Assembly (NCBI GenBank): GCA_025449515.1
Contig: JANWJI010000001.1
Location: 1-9,425 of the forward strand
DNA: 9,425 nt
Direction: 5' to 3'
Source of the DNA: Nitrososphaeraceae archaeon
GTDB taxonomy: Archaea; Thermoproteota; Nitrososphaeria; Nitrososphaerales; Nitrososphaeraceae
A program made the position numbers and the translations under genes. Of the stretch, positions 7,280-9,425 are shown in pieces; position 1 is the stretch's first letter, and every line of letters begins with the position of its first letter. The notes below the pieces were generated by a model. That model ran no database searches, had not been told where the DNA came from, and was given only the letters and a program-made list of their open reading frames with translations.

Positions 7280-8170
7280 TTAATGAGACTCGTTGGTAAA
7301 AGCAGATTTGATAGCACTTACGAATTTATTCGAATCAGAAATCCAACCAAATACTCCTCCTTGCATCTTAATCTGTCTTATCGCAGCTCGATGGTTATCA
7401 TAATCAGTAGCCCCGGTACAGTCTTTCAATAGAGTACACCAATAACCATTGTCATTTGCTTCTCTCATGATTGTATGAACACAAACGTCGGTAGTGATTC
7501 CAGTAATTATAAGATGAGTTATTCCCAGGTTTTTTAATATTAATGGTAGATTACTTTGACCAAATGCCCCCTTTCCTGGCTTATCTACTATGTATTCTCC
7601 TGAAATGGGGTAAACATCATCGATTATATCCCAGTTTTTTTCTCCTCTTATTAGCAATCTTCCTAATCCTCCTTTCGGAATATTGCCAATCCCTACCCCA
7701 TCTCCGATAATTTTACTGCGCAAGATTTTATTATATGGTGCGTCTGAAAGATCCGGCAGGTGTCCTTCTCTTGTATGTATTACTTTAATGTCGGTCCTAT
7801 TTCTTATTATTTCTAGGATATACATTATTGACTTTATAGGAGCTGAGGTTAAGCCGGTGTCATATCCCATAATATCTACGTAACCTTTTGGCCCACAAAA
7901 ATCTACTTGCATATCAACGCTTAGAAAGGCTGTGCGAGCTGAATCAAATTCAACAAAAGCCTCATCTCCGAAGCGAGGACAATCTTCCACTTCTAATTTG
8001 AAGAGTTTCCCCTTTGGGGAACCATATAACCAAGTTGGGAACTTGAAGGTATGTGTTTTCTTAAACTTCTCAAAATCAATTTCGGCCCTGTGCAATACTT
8101 CATCTCGTGTTTTAGAACTAAGATCTTTATTCCTGTCGTGGTAGTCAGGTATATCTTTTGTTCTACTCAT
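7280..8170 (-). CDS. Cysteine hydrolase, biuret amidohydrolase (BiuH)-like
   Basis: A 296-residue protein of the isochorismatase-like cysteine hydrolase superfamily. The triad is D86 (SVDMQVDF), K197 (VDKPGKGAF) and the nucleophile C230 (GITTDVCVHTIMREAND). From memory, it follows Rhizobium BiuH through CGxxGYVDxMGYD, HTREGHxPDL, WDIIxxxYP, DKPGKG, DCxGATDYxNH and KMQGGVFG. The spacings K-to-C (33) and C-to-Gln270 (40) match those I recall for BiuH Lys142, Cys175 and Gln215. BiuH cleaves biuret to allophanate and ammonia; related enzymes act on triuret or other carbamoyl amides, so the exact substrate is uncertain. Unlike the roughly 230-residue relatives, it carries about 60 extra N-terminal residues, charged and partly helical-looking, with no signal peptide. 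The ATG start at 8170 has a GGAG about 13 bases upstream. It converges on the importer operon and has its own promoter. Confidence 0.85.
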   Translation of the reverse strand: MSRTKDIPDYHDRNKDLSSKTRDEVLHRAEIDFEKFKKTHTFKFPTWLYGSPKGKLFKLEVEDCPRFGDEAFVEFDSARTAFLSVDMQVDFCGPKGYVDIMGYDTGLTSAPIKSIMYILEIIRNRTDIKVIHTREGHLPDLSDAPYNKILRSKIIGDGVGIGNIPKGGLGRLLIRGEKNWDIIDDVYPISGEYIVDKPGKGAFGQSNLPLILKNLGITHLIITGITTDVCVHTIMREANDNGYWCTLLKDCTGATDYDNHRAAIRQIKMQGGVFGWISDSNKFVSAIKSAFTNESH

Positions 8171-8211
8171 TGTTATGCTCTATCTCCGAATATTTTGTTT
8201 TTTGTATTCGC

Positions 8212-8236
8212 ACTAGCTTGATCAACTTCTGCTAGT
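8212..8236. promoter_or_regulatory. Nested dyad near the hydrolase transcription start (possible operator)
   Basis: ACTAGC (8212-8217) and GCTAGT (8231-8236) are perfect reverse complements, and the spacer contains the palindrome TTGATCAA (8218-8225). The site lies at the expected transcription start, about 27 bases downstream of the TATA box, where a repressor would act. Alternatively it forms a hairpin in the 5' leader. Confidence 0.3.
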
Positions 8237-8249
8237 ACCCGTGTCAGGC

Positions 8250-8258
8250 TTATATAAT
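8250..8258 (-). promoter_or_regulatory. TATA box for the hydrolase gene
   Basis: The minus strand reads ATTATATAAG, a good archaeal TATA box. It would place the transcription start near 8225, giving a leader of about 55 bases that contains GGAG before the ATG at 8170. Confidence 0.5.
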
Positions 8259-8340
8259 TATATTAATTACCGACAGTCGAAAATCGATAACCTAAATAGA
8301 TTACCCAATATAATACAGACCCCTGATATTACCGCAATTT

Positions 8341-8448
8341 ATGTCTACGAAACTGGCTAAAGCCCATAGGCTCAGTAAGAATGGAGCTGGGGACGTTCCG
8401 TACTACTCGAATTTTTCAATATCTGAACAGAAACTTCGATTTACCTAA
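8341..8448 (+). CDS. Possible small protein of 35 residues
   Basis: An ATG-started ORF ending in TAA, preceded by a TATA-like AATATAATA (8306-8314) at about the spacing expected for a leaderless archaeal mRNA. The product starts MSTKLAKAHRLSKNGAGD and has no recognisable motif, membrane segment or cysteine. An ORF this short can easily occur by chance, so the promoter spacing is the only real support. Confidence 0.2.
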   Translation: MSTKLAKAHRLSKNGAGDVPYYSNFSISEQKLRFT

Positions 8449-8481
8449 ATCTACTACTCAATTTAAATATCGTTTTTATAA

Positions 8482-8829
8482 TTAAAAACCCGAAAAGGCC
8501 TTCTCTATATGATCACTTTCTTTTTCTAATAAGTCGAATAGTTCTTCTATATCAACCATCATAGGCTGTCTTTCGGATACTTGCAGCTGTTGCTACTACT
8601 TCAGACAGATCTTGTTACGGTTCAACAGCTAAACACTTAAACGAATGAGCTTTTTCAAAGTCTAATACCATTAGAGACGTTAATCTATCATTAGGAGTAT
8701 TTTATAAGCGCTAAATGGTGTATCACACCCTAACACGAAAGCTTTATTATTAGAAGGATGGAAAGAAAAAATTAAGCCTGAGTGGGGTGGTCTTTGGACA
8801 GGTCCTTCAACGCCTGAAACAACTCTCCT
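8482..8829 (-). pseudogene. Remains of a decayed gene in shifting frames; one piece MobA-like
   Basis: Three minus-strand stretches read like protein but are broken from one another. The first (8829 to 8680, ending TAA) contains PPHSGLIFSF and KAFVLGCDTPFSAYKILL, which aligns in spacing with the GPLAG...CDTP region of MobA-type molybdenum cofactor guanylyltransferases. The second, in another frame (8671 to 8552), reads MVLDFEKAHSFKCLAVEP, a TAA stop at 8617-8615, then QDLSEVVATAASIRKTAYDG and TGA. The third (8562 to 8482) reads MMVDIEELFDLLEKESD and ends SGF-stop. I do not recognise the last two pieces, and they may belong to a different gene from the first. The right end overlaps the 3' end of the 133-residue ORF by 58 bases in another frame. 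All of it is too broken to make a product. Confidence 0.4.
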
Positions 8830-9173
8830 TCACTAAGACCATCACTGGTGTTAATTTTAGCATTCTTTTTAATGCTATCTAACACAGAATCAGCAAAATC
8901 ATCTAACTTATCTATATCTTTTATTTTTGTTATTTCTGATAACTTTTTTAATAAATCGTAACGATTTAGGTTTTCTTGTGTTGTTGTAAATCTTTGTTTA
9001 TCATCATCATTAAATTGATCCGTAGCCTCCTTGGGCAGAGCAGACATAAGGCCTGAAGCCGCTTTCGGAGTAGATCTTTGTAGAAACATTTGTGTTAGAC
9101 CAGTTACGGCAGATGAAGCTACTTGAGGGGGTATGCCAAACGACGATGCAAGCATTCCGATTATATTTTGCAT
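8772..9173 (-). CDS. Hypothetical protein of 133 residues
   Basis: A small soluble protein with no signal peptide. Residues 1-55 are alanine, serine and glycine rich with hydrophobic positions (MLASSFGIPPQVASSAVTGL, GLMSALPKEA), faintly recalling DUF2780-type sequences, but I cannot assign a family. The middle is polar and charged (DQFNDDDKQRF), followed by a likely amphipathic helical part (RYDLLKKLSEITKIKDIDKLDDFADSVLDS as a leucine/isoleucine heptad-like pattern, about 71-100). The end (LSEGELFQALKDLSKDHP) is acidic and basic. The ATG at 9173 has the TATA-like TTTATTAATTAATTAA about 26 bases upstream, which fits a leaderless archaeal gene and supports the start. It has no operon partner here. 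Its last 19 codons overlap, in another frame, a decayed MobA-like reading. Confidence 0.65.
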   Translation of the reverse strand: MQNIIGMLASSFGIPPQVASSAVTGLTQMFLQRSTPKAASGLMSALPKEATDQFNDDDKQRFTTTQENLNRYDLLKKLSEITKIKDIDKLDDFADSVLDSIKKNAKINTSDGLSEGELFQALKDLSKDHPTQA

Positions 9174-9190
9174 ATTTCTAATAGATTCTT

Positions 9191-9206
9191 TTAATTAATT
9201 AATAAA
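9191..9206 (-). promoter_or_regulatory. TATA-like box for the 133-residue protein gene
   Basis: The minus strand reads TTTATTAATTAATTAA, centred about 26 bases before the ATG at 9173. It is built from repeated TTAA steps and is partly palindromic, so direction is set by the gene rather than the motif. Confidence 0.4.
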
Positions 9207-9425
9207 CTTTCTCTGTATTATTTACTAAAATAGTCTCAATAAATAGCAATGTTTTAGCTATTAATTTCAGCAGCAGTGTTTGATTATTACTGACAGATCT
9301 TAATTTTTATAAATGGCATCGCCCATTACTGTCATATAGATTAATGATAGAACTGAGTTCCGCATTACCGGTGCTGTAAACTAAGTGTCATACAGCTGTA
9401 TGATGGGAACGTTTAGATTTATGGT
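9207..9425. other. Intergenic right end with short inverted repeats
   Basis: No coding sequence is supported. The stretch holds AATAGC/GCTATT (9242-9247 and 9257-9262), a symmetric TATA-like TTTATAAA (9306-9313), AATGG/CCATT (9312-9316 and 9323-9327) and the 16-base palindrome at 9388-9403. It may be the promoter region of a gene beyond the window. Confidence 0.5.
9388..9403. repeat. Perfect 16-base palindrome
   Basis: TCATACAGCTGTATGA equals its own reverse complement with no spacer. This form suits a site for a dimeric DNA-binding protein better than an RNA hairpin, which needs a loop. The gene it would control lies to the right of the window or is the 133-residue gene to its left. Confidence 0.5.

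Larger units (their letters stand above)
8171..8481. other. Gene-poor interval with promoter elements and a possible small ORF
   Basis: This stretch carries the hydrolase promoter and leader at its left end, the short palindrome CGACAGTCG (8271-8279) and a possible 35-codon ORF at 8341-8448. Apart from these I see no gene, tRNA or repeat. Confidence 0.5.

Noticed and set aside
7250..7432. A 60-codon plus-strand ORF
   Set aside because: Mostly antisense to the 3' end of the hydrolase gene; no motif and no promoter.
7280..8170. RutB (ureidoacrylate amidohydrolase) as the identity of the hydrolase
   Set aside because: The KPGKGAF, GYVDxMGYD, REGHxPDL and KMQGGVFG blocks fit BiuH-type enzymes, whereas RutB as I recall it differs at these places.
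8360..8420. Possible tRNA-like stretch in the gene-poor interval
   Set aside because: No cloverleaf can be formed; there is no proper T-arm or acceptor stem.
1..9425. CRISPR array, transposase or insertion-sequence ends
   Set aside because: No regularly spaced direct repeats and no transposase-like protein are visible; only short inverted repeats occur.

Overview
The window most likely comes from an archaeon, probably a soil-type ammonia-oxidising archaeon of the class Nitrososphaeria (Thaumarchaeota). The reasons are the low GC content, start codons preceded by TATA-like boxes about 26-28 bases upstream (the archaeal pattern, with probably leaderless mRNAs), a truncated histidine kinase followed by a receiver protein of a style common in that group, and a secreted binding protein without a lipobox. 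The assignment is an inference; no rRNA or marker gene is present.

Layout. Bases 1-661 hold the 3' end of a histidine kinase gene and a broken response-regulator gene. Bases 662-878 are non-coding and contain three consecutive inverted repeats, the last followed by a T run. Bases 879-2180 (minus strand) encode a full-length DUF1116 (YlbE/AllG-like) protein. A short divergent promoter region of about 100 bases separates it from a four-gene plus-strand operon (2284-7032): a BMP/PnrA-type substrate-binding protein, a double ABC ATPase and two BPD_transp_2 permeases. Together these form a complete nucleoside/purine-type ABC importer. Converging on the operon from the right (7280-8170, minus strand) is a cysteine hydrolase of the isochorismatase-like superfamily that closely resembles biuret amidohydrolase (BiuH). 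Bases 8171-9425 are poor in genes: a promoter and operator-like dyad for the hydrolase, a possible 35-codon ORF, remains of a decayed gene, a 133-residue orphan protein and a 16-base perfect palindrome near the right edge.

How the genes may work together. The importer family carries nucleosides, purines and related compounds. DUF1116 is a subunit of the oxamate carbamoyltransferase of allantoin breakdown. BiuH-like enzymes hydrolyse carbamoylated urea derivatives to release ammonia. Their clustering suggests a module that imports a ureide or purine-derived compound and releases nitrogen, which would suit an organism that lives on ammonia. The usual DUF1116 partners (FdrA/AllF and DUF2877/AllH) and an allophanate hydrolase are not in the window, so the substrate and the full pathway remain open.
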